This document shows, piece after piece, positions 17,040 through 26,103 of a stretch of 64,000 nt of DNA. Origin of the DNA: Saccharopolyspora flava (lineage in GTDB: Bacteria; Actinomycetota; Actinomycetes; Mycobacteriales; Pseudonocardiaceae); contig NZ_FOZX01000002.1 in the NCBI RefSeq assembly GCF_900116135.1, positions 186,001 through 250,000 on the forward strand, in the 5' to 3' direction. The position numbers were made by a program, and so were the translations under genes. How positions within the stretch are numbered: the stretch's first letter is position 1; every line of letters begins with the position of its first letter. The notes beneath the pieces are model-generated. The model was not told the origin of the DNA. It saw nothing but the letters and a program-made list of their open reading frames with translations, and did no database searches.

Positions 17040-17927
17040 TCAGGCGGGCTTGGTGCCGATGTGAACGGTGTTGGCGCTGAGGTAGTGGAGGTCGTCGCGG
17101 TTGCCGGCGTAGTGCTCGCTCCCGGGGTCGAGGAGCTGGTCGAGGATCTCCACGTCGGCGGCGGGCAGGCGTTCGTCAGCGTCGCGGCGGAGCATCCCCA
17201 GCTGGCGGATCGCGGCGGCCCGGCCGAGATCGTCGAGCGGGGCCGGTCGGTCGATCAGGTAGCTGAACGAGGTCGCCTCGGTGAGCCCGGCTTCGGTCAT
17301 GGCCTTCGCCCAGCCCATCGGCAGCCGGACGGAGCCGTCCATCTCGGCGCGCATCTGCTGGAACCACTGCTCGCTCGCGTTGAGCAGCCGCGCTTCGAGG
17401 CCGGGTTCGCCGAGGCCGATGTCGGCGGGCAGCACGCGGGTCTGCAGGCCGAACTCGACGACGGCGAGCCGTCCGCCGGGCTTGACGAGCCGGGCGAGCC
17501 TGCGCAGCCCGGCGAGCTGGTCGGGCAGGTGGTGCACCACGAACGCCGCGTAGACCAGGTCGGCCTGCGGGGTGGCTCCGGCCTTCTCGATCTCCTCGGC
17601 GAGGGTGTCGTCGGCCGCGTCGGCGCGGACGGTGCGGATCTCGACGCCGCCGGCGGCTCCGGTGGCCCGCTCCCCTGCCGCGTTGAGCAGCTGCTCGGCG
17701 GTGTCGACGACGGTGAGCCGGCCGCCGTCTCCGCGCGACGCCAGGGTTTTCGCGATGATCGCCGCCGTGCCACCGGCTCCGGCGCCGATCTCGATGACCG
17801 AGCGGTCGCCGGGTCGCAGCAACCGGCCGATCACCTGGGTGATGTCGGGTGCGATGAAGTCGTCGGCCGCGCGAAGCCGGTCCAGGTGCGCGTCCCAGTC
17901 GATGTTGTCGTGCGAATGTGCTCCCAC
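17040..17927 (-). CDS. Class I SAM-dependent methyltransferase
   Basis: A 295-residue single-domain enzyme with the Rossmann glycine loop VIEIGAGAGGTAA (about residues 41-53), the acidic motif II LTVVDTAEQLL, motif post-I ADLVYAAFVVHHLPDQLAG and the motif RLARLVKPGGRLAVVEFG. It transfers a methyl group from S-adenosylmethionine. The substrate is not predictable from sequence, though the helical insertion after residue 160 resembles small-molecule methyltransferases. It converges with the ABC1 kinase gene, with 9 bases between the two stops. Confidence 0.88.
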   Translation of the reverse strand: MGAHSHDNIDWDAHLDRLRAADDFIAPDITQVIGRLLRPGDRSVIEIGAGAGGTAAIIAKTLASRGDGGRLTVVDTAEQLLNAAGERATGAAGGVEIRTVRADAADDTLAEEIEKAGATPQADLVYAAFVVHHLPDQLAGLRRLARLVKPGGRLAVVEFGLQTRVLPADIGLGEPGLEARLLNASEQWFQQMRAEMDGSVRLPMGWAKAMTEAGLTEATSFSYLIDRPAPLDDLGRAAAIRQLGMLRRDADERLPAADVEILDQLLDPGSEHYAGNRDDLHYLSANTVHIGTKPA

Positions 17928-18011
17928 GAGCCGGAAGACTAGACCCGGCGCGGCGAATCACGCACGTTCGTTTGCGGTCTCGGCAAGGCCACGTCCTCGG
18001 GTGCCGAGAGT

Positions 18012-18080
18012 GCGTCGGCCGTCGGGGGTGGGGACAGTTTTCATGAAAACTGCGCCCACCACGATCACGACGGCCGACGC
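18012..18080. repeat. Family B palindromic repeat, copy B1
   Basis: The core CAGTTTTCATGAAAACTG is at 18035-18052. Outer arms GCGTCGGCCGTCG (18012-18024) and its complement (18068-18080) extend it into a large hairpin with a small imperfect part. It sits between two minus-strand genes, 3' of the small ORF that follows whiB7 going rightwards and 5' of the methyltransferase. Confidence 0.85.
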
Positions 18081-18109
18081 GGCATCCGCGAGCGCGCGTT
18101 CACGTGATT

Positions 18110-18316
18110 TCAGCGCTGCTCAGCGGCTTCGGCCTTTCTCGTGGCGTAGCGGGCCAGGGCCCGCCATCTGCGTCCGGCCGTGAGCGAGCGGGCTTCGCGT
18201 TGTCGCTCGGCTTCGGCCAGTCTCTCCTTGCGATGTAATCGCAGGAGCTCCTCGGTCGGGTACATGCGCGTCTCCAGGGCGTTCGGCTGGATGAGGCTGA
18301 TGGTGTGGTCGGTCAT
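18110..18316 (-). CDS. Small basic protein coupled to whiB7
   Basis: A 68-residue Arg/Glu-rich helical protein (MTDHTISLIQPNALETRMYP). Its ATG overlaps the whiB7 TGA in ATGA, so it would be translated by the same ribosomes. There is no recognised domain and no membrane segment. The frame could be spurious, but the exact coupling and conserved-looking composition support a real gene. Function is unknown. Confidence 0.6.
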   Translation of the reverse strand: MTDHTISLIQPNALETRMYPTEELLRLHRKERLAEAERQREARSLTAGRRWRALARYATRKAEAAEQR

Positions 18317-18663
18317 GCTGCTCGCTCCTGCTTGCTGGGCCCGGTCTCCTCCGGGCGGGGGTGCTTGCGCGGGCGTCCGCGCCTGCGTTTGCGGGCTACG
18401 ACCTCGCCGCGCTCGAAGATCTCGCCGCCCCAGACCCCCCAGGGTTCGCAGCGGTCCAGCGCGCCGGCCAGGCACTCGGTCTTGATCGGGCAGTCGCTGC
18501 ACAGGACCTTGGCCTGTTCCAGGTCGGACGGGTTCTCGGCGAACCACAGGTCCGGGTCCCGGCGGCAGGGCAGGCGGCGCTGCAGCGATGAGGCCGAGGG
18601 TTGCTCGGGCTCGAACTGCGAGTCCACGGCCGACTCGGGTATCGGCACACTCGCGGTGAACAT
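18313..18663 (-). CDS. whiB7: WhiB-family transcriptional regulator WhiB7
   Basis: 116 residues from ATG 18663. The [4Fe-4S] ligands are C33, C55, C58 and C64, followed by the WhiB turn GVWGG (76-80) that contacts sigma A. A C-terminal AT-hook RGRPRK (about 96-101) distinguishes WhiB7 from other WhiB proteins and reads AT-rich DNA next to -35 boxes. WhiB7 activates intrinsic resistance genes in response to ribosome-targeting antibiotics. Upstream lie a WhiB7-type promoter, a leader ORF and an intrinsic terminator. The pairing with uvrD2 matches mycobacterial gene order. Confidence 0.93.
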   Translation of the reverse strand: MFTASVPIPESAVDSQFEPEQPSASSLQRRLPCRRDPDLWFAENPSDLEQAKVLCSDCPIKTECLAGALDRCEPWGVWGGEIFERGEVVARKRRRGRPRKHPRPEETGPSKQERAA

Positions 18664-18743
18664 ACGACTTCCTCCAGTAGTCGATGGCAGGCGAATCGTG
18701 GTCGTGGATGGATGTGGTTGTGGTTGTGGATCACCCGGAGCGC

Positions 18744-18783
18744 ACAAAAAGGCCGCGGACCCTGTGTGCAGGTCCGCGGCCTT
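18744..18783 (-). promoter_or_regulatory. Intrinsic terminator in the whiB7 leader (attenuator)
   Basis: On the minus strand a perfect 13-bp stem AAGGCCGCGGACC (loop of 9 bases) is followed by a run of five U. It lies between the leader ORF stop (18804) and the whiB7 start (18663). An intrinsic terminator before the gene, with a translated ORF in front, is the layout of ribosome-mediated attenuation described for whiB7 in actinobacteria. The antiterminator partner strand was not identified. Confidence 0.85.
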
Positions 18784-18803
18784 GTGAAAAGCCTGGGGCT
18801 CTC

Positions 18804-18998
18804 CTAGATCAGCGGATCCAGGAAGTGCCAACGGACCGAAGTGCACGGGTGCTGCGTAATCGCCGGGGTGGTGCGGTAGCCACGCGACTTCTCGACGCGC
18901 AGATCATCGGCGAAGGGCACAAAGGCGCCCGGGAGCAGCGAAACAACCCCGGCCATGAAGGAACGCGGGGCGTTGTTGATGATCTCGAAGATCTTCAC
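18804..18998 (-). CDS. whiB7 leader ORF (uORF)
   Basis: A 64-residue frame from GTG 18998 with GGAGG 7 bases upstream (VKIFEIINNAPRSFMAGVV). It starts about 60 bases after the predicted promoter and ends 21 bases before the attenuator stem. Ribosome stalling on it would change leader folding and allow readthrough into whiB7. That it acts as a regulatory ORF is inferred from position. It is longer than I expect for a leader peptide, so it could also encode a real small protein. Confidence 0.6.
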   Translation of the reverse strand: MKIFEIINNAPRSFMAGVVSLLPGAFVPFADDLRVEKSRGYRTTPAITQHPCTSVRWHFLDPLI

Positions 18999-19062
18999 TG
19001 TCCCCACCTCCTTCTCGGTCTCGGTCGGCGAAAGCGGACCTCTCGGCCCGCGCGTGTCTACG

Positions 19063-19102
19063 AGGTTAGGCGCCGGGCACCAGACGCCGCAACACATTTT
19101 TG
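19063..19102 (-). promoter_or_regulatory. WhiB7-type autoregulatory promoter
   Basis: Reading the minus strand: AT-rich CAAAAATG (19102-19095), then -35 TTGCGG (19092-19087), an 18-base spacer, then -10 TAACCT (19068-19063). An AT-rich tract directly upstream of the -35 box is the element bound by the WhiB7 AT-hook in autoactivated promoters. It lies only 14 bases past the uvrD2 stop. Confidence 0.7.
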
Positions 19103-19115
19103 ACCTGCGATTTCG

Positions 19116-21191
19116 CTAGTTCACCCGGTTGATCAGCGCGAGCACGTCGCTGCCGAACCGCTGGATCTTGGACGCCCCGATGCCGGAGATCCCGACCAGC
19201 GCCGACTCGTCGGCGGGCCGCTGCTCGGCGATCGCGGTCAGCGTCGCGTCGGTGAACACCACGTAGGCGGGCACCTTGAGCTGCCGGGCGCGTTCGCTGC
19301 GCCAGGCCTTGAGCTGCTCCAGCAGCGTCTCGTCCACGTCCGACGGGCAGTCCGAGCAGCGGCCGAGCTTGATGTCCATGGTCTGGACGAGCGTCGCCGA
19401 GCACACCCGGCACCGGGGTTTGACGGTGGCCGCCTGGCGCGGGGGCGGCTGCGGCGCCTTGGCCTTGCTCGGCAGCGCGGCCGGGTGCCCGTCGGGGACG
19501 AGGTTGTAGATGAAGCGGCTGCGGCGCCGGAACCGCTTGCCCCCGGCGCGGGCGAGCGCCCAGGACAGGTGCAGGTGCTCGCGGGCGCGGGTGACGCCGA
19601 CGTAGAGCAGCCGCCGCTCCTCCTCCACGGCGGCGTCGGTGTCGGCGTGCTGGATGGGCAGCGTGCCCTCGACGAGCCCGGCGAGGAACACCGCGTCCCA
19701 CTCCAGGCCCTTGGCCGCGTGCAGCGAGGCGAGGGTGACGCCTTCGACGGTCGGCGGGTGCTGGGCTTCGGCGCGGGCGTCGAGTTCGGCGACGTAGCGC
19801 CGCAGGTCGGCGTCGGGGACCGTGCTGACCAGGCCTTCGGCGAGTTCGACGAGCGCGATCAGCGATTCCCAGCGCTCGCGGGCCGAACCGCCGGCGGGCG
19901 GCTCGTCGGTCAGGCCGACCTCGACGAGCAGTTCCCGCACGGTGCCGGGCAGGTCGGTGGCGTCGGTGTCGCGGGCGATGGCGGTGCGCAAAGTGGCCAT
20001 CGCCTGGCGGACCTCGGCGCGGGCGAAGAACCGCTCGCCGCCGCGCACCTGGTACGGGATCTCGGCGTCGGACAGCGCCTTCTCGTAGACCTCGGACTGG
20101 GCGTTGACGCGGAACAGGATCGCGATCTCCGACAGCGGCACGCCCCGCTTGGCCAGCTGCGCGATCTTGCGGGCGATGGCGTCGGCCTCGTCGGTCTCGT
20201 CGTCGTACTCGGCGAAGTCGGGGCGCGGGCCGTCGGGCCGCTGGCCGACGAGCTTGAGCCGGGTCCCGGCGGGTCGCTCCCGGGCGGCGCCGATGACCTG
20301 GTTGGCCAGGCCCACGACCTGCGGGGTGGAGCGGTAGTCGCGTTCGAGGCGGACCACGGTCGCCTCGGGGTACTTCCGCGGGAAGTTGATCAGCCACTTC
20401 GGGGAGGCGCCCGCGAAGGAGTAGATGGTCTGGTTGGCGTCGCCGACGACGGTGAGGTCGTCGCGGTTGCCGACCCAGGCGTCGAGCACGCGCGCCTGCA
20501 GCGGGTTGACGTCCTGGTACTCGTCGACGACGAAGGAGCGGTACTGGCTGCGGAACTCCTCCGCGACGTCGTCGCGGTCCTCCAGGATCGCGGCGATGTG
20601 CAGCAGCAGGTCGTCGAAGTCGAGCAGCTGCGCGCCGCTCTTGATCCGCTCGTACCCGGCGAAGGCCTTGGCGATCAGCTCGGGCAGGACCGGTGTCTCG
20701 CGCCCGGCCTGCTGCGCGGCGGCCGGGTACTGCTCGGGGCTGATCAGCGAGGACTTGGCCCACTCGATCTCACCGGCGAGGTCGCGCACGTCCTCGCGCT
20801 CGGTGGACAGCCCCAGCCGGTTCGCGGCCTGCATGACCAGGCGGAACTTGTTGTCGGTGAGCTGCCACATCGCCGTGTCGTGCACCCGGGGCCAGAAGTA
20901 CCGGAGCTGCCGGAAGGCCGCGGCGTGGAAGGTCTGGGCCTGCACCCCCGCGGCCCCGAGCTCCCGCAGCCGGGTGCGCATCTCACCGGCGGCGCGCGCC
21001 GTGAAGGTCACGGCCAGCACCTGCCGGGGCGTCACGAGTCCGCGCTGGACGAGGTAGGCGATGCGGTGGGTGATGGTCCGGGTCTTCCCCGTTCCCGCAC
21101 CGGCCAGGACGCACACGGGTCCGCGCGGTGCGGTGACGGCCTGCCGCTGCTCCGGGTCCAAACCTTCCAGGAGTCGCGGTTGATCGGCCAT
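19116..21191 (-). CDS. uvrD2: ATP-dependent DNA helicase UvrD2
   Basis: 691 residues from ATG 21191 ([22 protein letters not shown]). A superfamily 1A 3'-5' helicase. Motif I is GAGTGKTRT (about 31-39), Ia [72 protein letters not shown] and [16 protein letters not shown] four-Cys patch [13 protein letters not shown]...CSDCP (about 580-605) and a C-terminal HRDC domain (about 620-691) match UvrD2 of mycobacteria, which is essential there. It takes part in DNA repair and recombination. Confidence 0.95.
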   Translation of the reverse strand: MADQPRLLEGLDPEQRQAVTAPRGPVCVLAGAGTGKTRTITHRIAYLVQRGLVTPRQVLAVTFTARAAGEMRTRLRELGAAGVQAQTFHAAAFRQLRYFWPRVHDTAMWQLTDNKFRLVMQAANRLGLSTEREDVRDLAGEIEWAKSSLISPEQYPAAAQQAGRETPVLPELIAKAFAGYERIKSGAQLLDFDDLLLHIAAILEDRDDVAEEFRSQYRSFVVDEYQDVNPLQARVLDAWVGNRDDLTVVGDANQTIYSFAGASPKWLINFPRKYPEATVVRLERDYRSTPQVVGLANQVIGAARERPAGTRLKLVGQRPDGPRPDFAEYDDETDEADAIARKIAQLAKRGVPLSEIAILFRVNAQSEVYEKALSDAEIPYQVRGGERFFARAEVRQAMATLRTAIARDTDATDLPGTVRELLVEVGLTDEPPAGGSARERWESLIALVELAEGLVSTVPDADLRRYVAELDARAEAQHPPTVEGVTLASLHAAKGLEWDAVFLAGLVEGTLPIQHADTDAAVEEERRLLYVGVTRAREHLHLSWALARAGGKRFRRRSRFIYNLVPDGHPAALPSKAKAPQPPPRQAATVKPRCRVCSATLVQTMDIKLGRCSDCPSDVDETLLEQLKAWRSERARQLKVPAYVVFTDATLTAIAEQRPADESALVGISGIGASKIQRFGSDVLALINRVN

Positions 21192-21358
21192 GCAGGCATC
21201 CTCGCAGACCCTCGACCCCACCCAGCCGATACCCACCACCGTGTGTCGCCCAGATCGCGTCCCCACAACCTTGACCAGCGCGAATGGACACGAATGTCGC
21301 GCGAGGTTCCGGCGCGAACCCCGCGCGACAGTCGAATCGCCCTGCCAGTGGCGGCTCG

Positions 21359-22285
21359 TCAGGGTTTGGTGGTGGCCCAGCCCTTGATCATGCGGTGGGC
21401 GATGGAGACGTTCGGCGGGAGGCGGACTCCGTCGACCGGTTCTCCTTCGGCTTCCAGGGCGGCGAGGATCGTGTCGCGGTGGACCCAGCGGGCCTCCTCG
21501 ATCTCGCCGTCGGCGGGCACCAGCGGCTCTTCCGGGTCGGCGACGGCGGCGAAGCCGAGCATCAGCGACCGCGGGAACGGCCACGGCTGGCTGCCGAGGT
21601 AGCGGATGCCGGTGCAGCGGACGCCGACCTCCTCGGCGACCTCGCGGGCCACGCACGCCTCCAGGGACTCGCCGACCTCGACGAACCCGGCCAGCACCGA
21701 GTAGCGGTGCTTCGGCCACACCGGCTGGCGGGCCAGCAGCACCTGGTCGGCGCCGTCGCTGACCAGGCAGATCACCGCCGGGTCGGTGCGCGGGTACTCC
21801 TCGCGGTCGCAGCCCGAGCAGCGCCGGGCCCAGCCGACCTTGACGCGGGTGGTCGCCGCGCCGCAGACCGCGCAGTAGCGGGCGTTGTCGTGCCAGCCGA
21901 GCAGTCCGACGGCCGTGGTGAGCAGGCCCGCGTCGGTGTCGTTGAGCAGGGCGCCGCCGGTGCGCAGGTCACGCCAGTCGTCGGCCGCGCCGTCGTGGTC
22001 GGTGCGCAGGGCCCAGTAGCTGACATCGTCCTCGACGCCGAGCAGCACGGCGTTCGGCGACGGGCGGTCGCCGAAGTCGACGGCCGGCTGCACCACGAGC
22101 CGCGAGTTCTCGTCGATCTGGGTGCGTCCCTTGGCGTCGACGAGGACGACCTTGCCGCTGTGCCACAGCTTCGCGCCGCCGTCGAGGGATTCCCGCAGCT
22201 CCTCCCGACGGTCCACGGTGGACCGGGAGAGGAGGGGCGGTGAGTCGAGCTGGAAGCCCGCACCGGCGAACACTTCGCTGGTCAT
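21359..22285 (-). CDS. nudC: NAD(+) diphosphatase (NudC-type Nudix hydrolase)
   Basis: 308 residues from ATG 22285. An N-terminal domain is followed by a zinc ribbon (CAVCG and CSGCD, about 171-190). A Nudix fold comes next, with the box beginning [20 protein letters not shown]. The NudC-specific motif [11 protein letters not shown] after the Nudix box is clear. The enzyme cleaves NADH to NMNH and AMP and can remove NAD caps from RNA. It lies downstream of two M16 protease genes and beside uvrD2. The mycoredoxin gene that I recall between uvrD2 and nudC in mycobacteria is absent; the 167-bp gap is too small. Confidence 0.93.
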   Translation of the reverse strand: MTSEVFAGAGFQLDSPPLLSRSTVDRREELRESLDGGAKLWHSGKVVLVDAKGRTQIDENSRLVVQPAVDFGDRPSPNAVLLGVEDDVSYWALRTDHDGAADDWRDLRTGGALLNDTDAGLLTTAVGLLGWHDNARYCAVCGAATTRVKVGWARRCSGCDREEYPRTDPAVICLVSDGADQVLLARQPVWPKHRYSVLAGFVEVGESLEACVAREVAEEVGVRCTGIRYLGSQPWPFPRSLMLGFAAVADPEEPLVPADGEIEEARWVHRDTILAALEAEGEPVDGVRLPPNVSIAHRMIKGWATTKP

Positions 22286-22310
22286 TCTTGCGCTCCATCC
22301 GGTAACCGGG

Positions 22311-23678
22311 TCATGGCAGCTCCACGCCGCCGAGCAGTCGCAGCTGGTCGGCGAGCTTGTCGGCGTCACCGACGACGACGCCGGTGAACGCGGTGGGGGC
22401 GAACAGCTTCGCGGCCTCGGCGACCTGCTCGACGGTGACCTCGCGCAGCCGCTCGGGGTGCGCGGTCAGCCAGTTCTGGTCCAGGCCCGCCGCGGCCAGC
22501 GCCGAGAGCGTCGAGGCCAGGCCCGCCTGGGAGGCGGTCGAGGTGAGCAGCCCGCCGATGGCGTACTGCCGCGCCGACTCGACCTCGGCCTCCGACGGCG
22601 GCACCAGCGACAGCCGGGCCAGCTCGTAGCGGGTCTCCAGCAGCGCGGCCGCGGTGACCTCGCTGGCGGTGTCGGCGTCGACGAGCAGCGTGCCGTTGCC
22701 GCGGGTGAACTCGAACGACGAGTGCGCGCCGTAGGTGTAGCCCTTGTCCTCGCGGATGTTCTCCACCAGGCGGGAGGAGAAGAAGCCGCCGAAGACGAGG
22801 TTGGCGATCTGCAGCGCCGGGTAGCGCTCGTCGGTGCGCGCGAGCGCCTGCGCGGAGAAGCGCAGCTGCGACTGCACGGCTCCGGGCCGGTGCACGAGCC
22901 GCACGTTGCCGCCGGTGACCGGGGGCAGCGCGGGCAGTTCGTGCGCGGATTCCGAGGAGGTCCAGCCGGACAGGGCGCGTTCGACCTCGCCGGTGACGGC
23001 GTCGGGGTCGATGTCGCCGACCAGCACCAGCACCGAGCCGCGCGGCAGCACGTGCGAGCGGTGCAGGGCGCGGACCTGCTCGGGCGTCACCTGGGCGACG
23101 TCCTCGGCCTCGGGCACCTCGCGGACGTAGGGGTGGTCGCCGTAGCGGTGGCGCTGCAGCTCCTCGCGGGCGATGACGCGCGGCTGCGAGCGGGCGACGC
23201 CGATGCGCTCGACGAGGCGGGCGCGCTCGGCGTTGATCTCGTCGTCGGCGTAGGTGGCGCCGGTGAGCGCGTCGCCGAGGACGTCGAGCAGCGTGTCGAG
23301 ACCGCTGGCGAGGGCGTCGCCGGCGATGCTCAGCCGCTCGGGGTCGACGACGGCGTGCAGGTCGCCGCCGACGGCCGCCAGGTCGGTGTCCATCTTGACG
23401 CGGTCGCGGCGTTCGGTGCCGGTGAGCAGCGTTTCGGCCAGCACCTCGGCGGTGGCCGGGTGCAGCGCGTCGTCTCCGGCGAACGGGATGCGCAGCCGCA
23501 TCTCGACCATCGGCACCTGGCCGTGGCGGGCGGCGATGACGCGGAGCCCGTTGGACAGGACGGTGTCGACGACGGCCGGCGGGACGCCGGTGCGGGGCTC
23601 ACCGAGCGGCGGCAGCGGCCGCGGGCCGAGCTCGGTGCGGCCGATCTCCTCGGCGCTGCGGTGCGTTGCGCGGGTCAT
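22311..23678 (-). CDS. M16-family peptidase, non-catalytic subunit
   Basis: 455 residues with the two-lobed insulinase fold (LSNGLRVIAARHGQVPMVEMRLR, later ASQAGLASTLSALAAAGL). The HxxEH metal motif expected early in M16 enzymes is missing: the equivalent stretch is LHPATAEVLAETLL. It keeps the second-lobe R/Y substrate clamp (FFSSRLVENIREDKGYTYGA). It probably forms a heterodimer with the catalytic M16 protein encoded just upstream, like the two subunits of mitochondrial processing peptidase. Its start overlaps that gene's stop (ATGA). Confidence 0.9.
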   Translation of the reverse strand: MTRATHRSAEEIGRTELGPRPLPPLGEPRTGVPPAVVDTVLSNGLRVIAARHGQVPMVEMRLRIPFAGDDALHPATAEVLAETLLTGTERRDRVKMDTDLAAVGGDLHAVVDPERLSIAGDALASGLDTLLDVLGDALTGATYADDEINAERARLVERIGVARSQPRVIAREELQRHRYGDHPYVREVPEAEDVAQVTPEQVRALHRSHVLPRGSVLVLVGDIDPDAVTGEVERALSGWTSSESAHELPALPPVTGGNVRLVHRPGAVQSQLRFSAQALARTDERYPALQIANLVFGGFFSSRLVENIREDKGYTYGAHSSFEFTRGNGTLLVDADTASEVTAAALLETRYELARLSLVPPSEAEVESARQYAIGGLLTSTASQAGLASTLSALAAAGLDQNWLTAHPERLREVTVEQVAEAAKLFAPTAFTGVVVGDADKLADQLRLLGGVELP

Positions 23679-24997
23679 GCCGCACCTCCGTTCTCGTCAC
23701 CTGCGGGTTCGATCTCCAGGACGGCGCGGGCGTCGGAGCGCAGCTCCTTGGCCGCGTTGGCGACGTCCTGGGCGCGGACGTTGCCGATGCGCTCGGGCAG
23801 TTCGGCGATGAGCTCGGCCCGGCCGTGCAGCAGTTCGGCGCTGCCGAGGTCGAGGGTGCGGGAGACGACGCGGTCGTGCTCGCGGTGCAGCGAGGCGGCC
23901 CAGCGGGCGGTGACCCGGTGCAGTTCCTCTTCGCTGGGGCCTTCGGTGGCGAGCTTGTCGATCTCCTCGTCGATGGCCCCGATCACGCGCTCCACCCCGA
24001 CGTCGGGGGTGTGGATGGCGGTGAAGGTGAAGGTGTCGGGGTCGCGCGCGTCCAGCGGCGCGCCCATCAGGCCGGTTCCGGCGCTGACGTCGACGACGAG
24101 GGCTTCGCCGTGCACGAGCCGCTGCTGGAGCCGGGAGGCGTCGCCGTCGGAGAGGATGCCGGAGAGCACGACGTTGGCCAGGTAGGCGTCGAGCTCGCCG
24201 ACCGGGTCGGGCAGCCGGTAGCCGAGCGCGACGGCCGGCAGCGGCGCGTGCGGGTCGGCGTGCTTGCCGCGGACCTCGCTGGTGGGGAACGGCTCGCCGA
24301 ACGACGGCCGCTGCGGGACGTCGCGGGCGGGGACGTCGCCGAAGTGCTTCTCGATCAGCTTGATCGTCCGGTCGACGTCGAGGTCACCGGCGACGGTGAG
24401 CACGGCGTTGCCGGGCGAGTAGAAGGTGTCGAAGAAGGCGGCGCAGTCGTCGACGGTGGCCTGTTCGAGGTCGGTGAAGTCGCCGTAGCCGTTGTGCGCG
24501 TTGGCGAAGGTCGAGTACAGCACCGGCGGGAGCAGGATCCAGGGGAAGCCGCCGTAGGGGCGGTTGAGGACGTTGAGCCGGATCTCCTCCTTGACCACGT
24601 CCACCTGGTTGGCGAGGTTCTCCTCGGTGAGCTTGGGGGCGCGCATCCGGTCGGCTTCCAGGAACAGCGCGCGTTCCAGGGCCGCGGAGGGCAGGACCTG
24701 GAAGTAGTCGGTGTAGTCCTGGTGCGTCGAACCGTTGAACGTGCCGCCGGAGCCCTGCACGTGCCGGAAGTGGGCGAGTTTCTCGAGGCTTTCGCTGCCC
24801 TGGAACATCAGGTGCTCGAACAGGTGCGCGAAGCCGGTGCGCCCTTCGGGTTCGGAGCGGAAGCCCACGTCGTAGTGCACGCTGACACCGACCACAGGGG
24901 CCTGCCCTGATGACGCTTGGCCCGCTGCCGAGTCCGGTGCCAACACCACGCGCAGCCCATTGGGCAGAGTAACGCGATGCAGCTGGGGTTCGACCAT
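23675..24997 (-). CDS. M16-family zinc metallopeptidase, catalytic subunit
   Basis: 440 residues. The zinc site is HLFEH in GFAHLFEHLMFQGSE (about residues 62-76), with a downstream Glu in EEIRLNVLNRPYGGF completing the ligand set. N-terminal MVEPQLHRVTLPNGLRVVLAPDS is the usual first strand. It degrades or processes peptides in the cytoplasm or at the envelope. ATGA overlap with the inactive partner gene means equal synthesis. Confidence 0.92.
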   Translation of the reverse strand: MVEPQLHRVTLPNGLRVVLAPDSAAGQASSGQAPVVGVSVHYDVGFRSEPEGRTGFAHLFEHLMFQGSESLEKLAHFRHVQGSGGTFNGSTHQDYTDYFQVLPSAALERALFLEADRMRAPKLTEENLANQVDVVKEEIRLNVLNRPYGGFPWILLPPVLYSTFANAHNGYGDFTDLEQATVDDCAAFFDTFYSPGNAVLTVAGDLDVDRTIKLIEKHFGDVPARDVPQRPSFGEPFPTSEVRGKHADPHAPLPAVALGYRLPDPVGELDAYLANVVLSGILSDGDASRLQQRLVHGEALVVDVSAGTGLMGAPLDARDPDTFTFTAIHTPDVGVERVIGAIDEEIDKLATEGPSEEELHRVTARWAASLHREHDRVVSRTLDLGSAELLHGRAELIAELPERIGNVRAQDVANAAKELRSDARAVLEIEPAGDENGGAA

Positions 24998-25157
24998 GTC
25001 GTGCAGCCTACGTGCGGGCTGTCAAGCCGCGCGTGCCCCCTTCGAACGCTTTCGGCGTGTCGGGCGGGCTGCCGGAGGCGTCGAGACGACAACCGGAGTA
25101 ATGCCGGATAGGCCGTTGACCTGCCCCGATGCGACATACCGACCAGCCGGGATGCGC

Positions 25158-25982
25158 TCAGCCCGCCCGGACCTGGTTGATCAACGAGTTGATCTCGTTT
25201 CCGATCATGCGGGCGTCGGCGGGCAGCAGCGCGTAGAGCGGTTCGCCGGTGCTGCCGCGTTCCACACGATCGAGGTAACGACCGTCCGGTTCGAGGTTGT
25301 CGAACCAGGACACGGGCTGGGTGCGGCGACGCCGGCCGTGCTGGTCGCGCAGGTTCGCCGCGAGCTGACCGAGCCGCGCGTGCTGCGCCTTGCCGACCCG
25401 CTCGTAGAGCTCGACCTGCTGGTCACCGCTGCTGCCGCGCTGCCGGGTGGCGGTCTGCATCATGCTCGACGGGTCGTAGTCCTCGATCTGCTCGCCCTGC
25501 AGCGACGAGTGCGGCACCCGGATCGGACCGTTGATGCCGGGCTTCGCGGGCGGCAGCGTGGCGAGCACGACCGACGGCAGCGGCACGTTCTGGTGCACCT
25601 CGACGGTCAGCAGCCCGCCGCGCTTGGGGTCCTCGCTGGGCGCCTGCACGCCGAGCACCACGCGATCGCCCTCGGTGAACACGGCGACGGCCCGCCAGCA
25701 GTGGTCGCTACCCGGCTGGGGGAACCACATCGAGTCGACCCACAGATAGGGCGTGGCAAGGGTTTTCAGCGCCTCCACCAGCGGAGGCACCACCTCGTCG
25801 TCGACGACCAGCCCGGCCGCCTCCATGTTCGGGACTTCCGTCCTCACGATCGCGTTGAACTCCGACCCAGTACGTCCGAAAGATCGACTGCTGATCGGCA
25901 ACGTCAACCCGTCGATCTTCAGATACTTGAGAACGATGTCCAGGTGAACCGGCAGCAGCTGCCACCGCCCCAACACACTCAC
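25158..25982 (-). CDS. EspG-family type VII secretion chaperone
   Basis: The start is GTG 25982 (VSVLGRWQLLPVHLDIVLKYL), giving 274 residues; an in-frame ATG at 26072 lies upstream of the family B palindrome and would read through it. EspG proteins bind PPE-type substrates in the cytoplasm and deliver them to an ESX secretion system. The sequence shows the EspG layout of beta-rich lobes (LLTVEVHQNVPLPSVVLATLPPA) and a C-terminal helical tail. It is the last gene of an operon that includes a PPE-like protein, with a 36-bp palindrome in the 121-bp gap between them. Confidence 0.8.
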   Translation of the reverse strand: MSVLGRWQLLPVHLDIVLKYLKIDGLTLPISSRSFGRTGSEFNAIVRTEVPNMEAAGLVVDDEVVPPLVEALKTLATPYLWVDSMWFPQPGSDHCWRAVAVFTEGDRVVLGVQAPSEDPKRGGLLTVEVHQNVPLPSVVLATLPPAKPGINGPIRVPHSSLQGEQIEDYDPSSMMQTATRQRGSSGDQQVELYERVGKAQHARLGQLAANLRDQHGRRRRTQPVSWFDNLEPDGRYLDRVERGSTGEPLYALLPADARMIGNEINSLINQVRAG

Positions 25983-26025
25983 TGAGCTTTCTCCCACCCG
26001 TGGAAGCAGAAAGAGACTCGTGGAG

Positions 26026-26061
26026 GTGGTGGGGAAGTTTTCATGAAAACTTCCCCACCAC
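26026..26061. repeat. Family B palindrome, copy B2
   Basis: A perfect 36-bp palindrome: 18-bp arms GTGGTGGGGAAGTTTTCA with centre TCATGA. It lies between the PPE-like gene stop (26104) and the EspG start, within a probable operon. It could act as a hairpin terminator, an RNA stabiliser or a protein site. Confidence 0.92.
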
Positions 26062-26103
26062 TCGATCCACAAAAGGTCCGTTCAGAGAACGGAGGTCAGG
26101 TCA

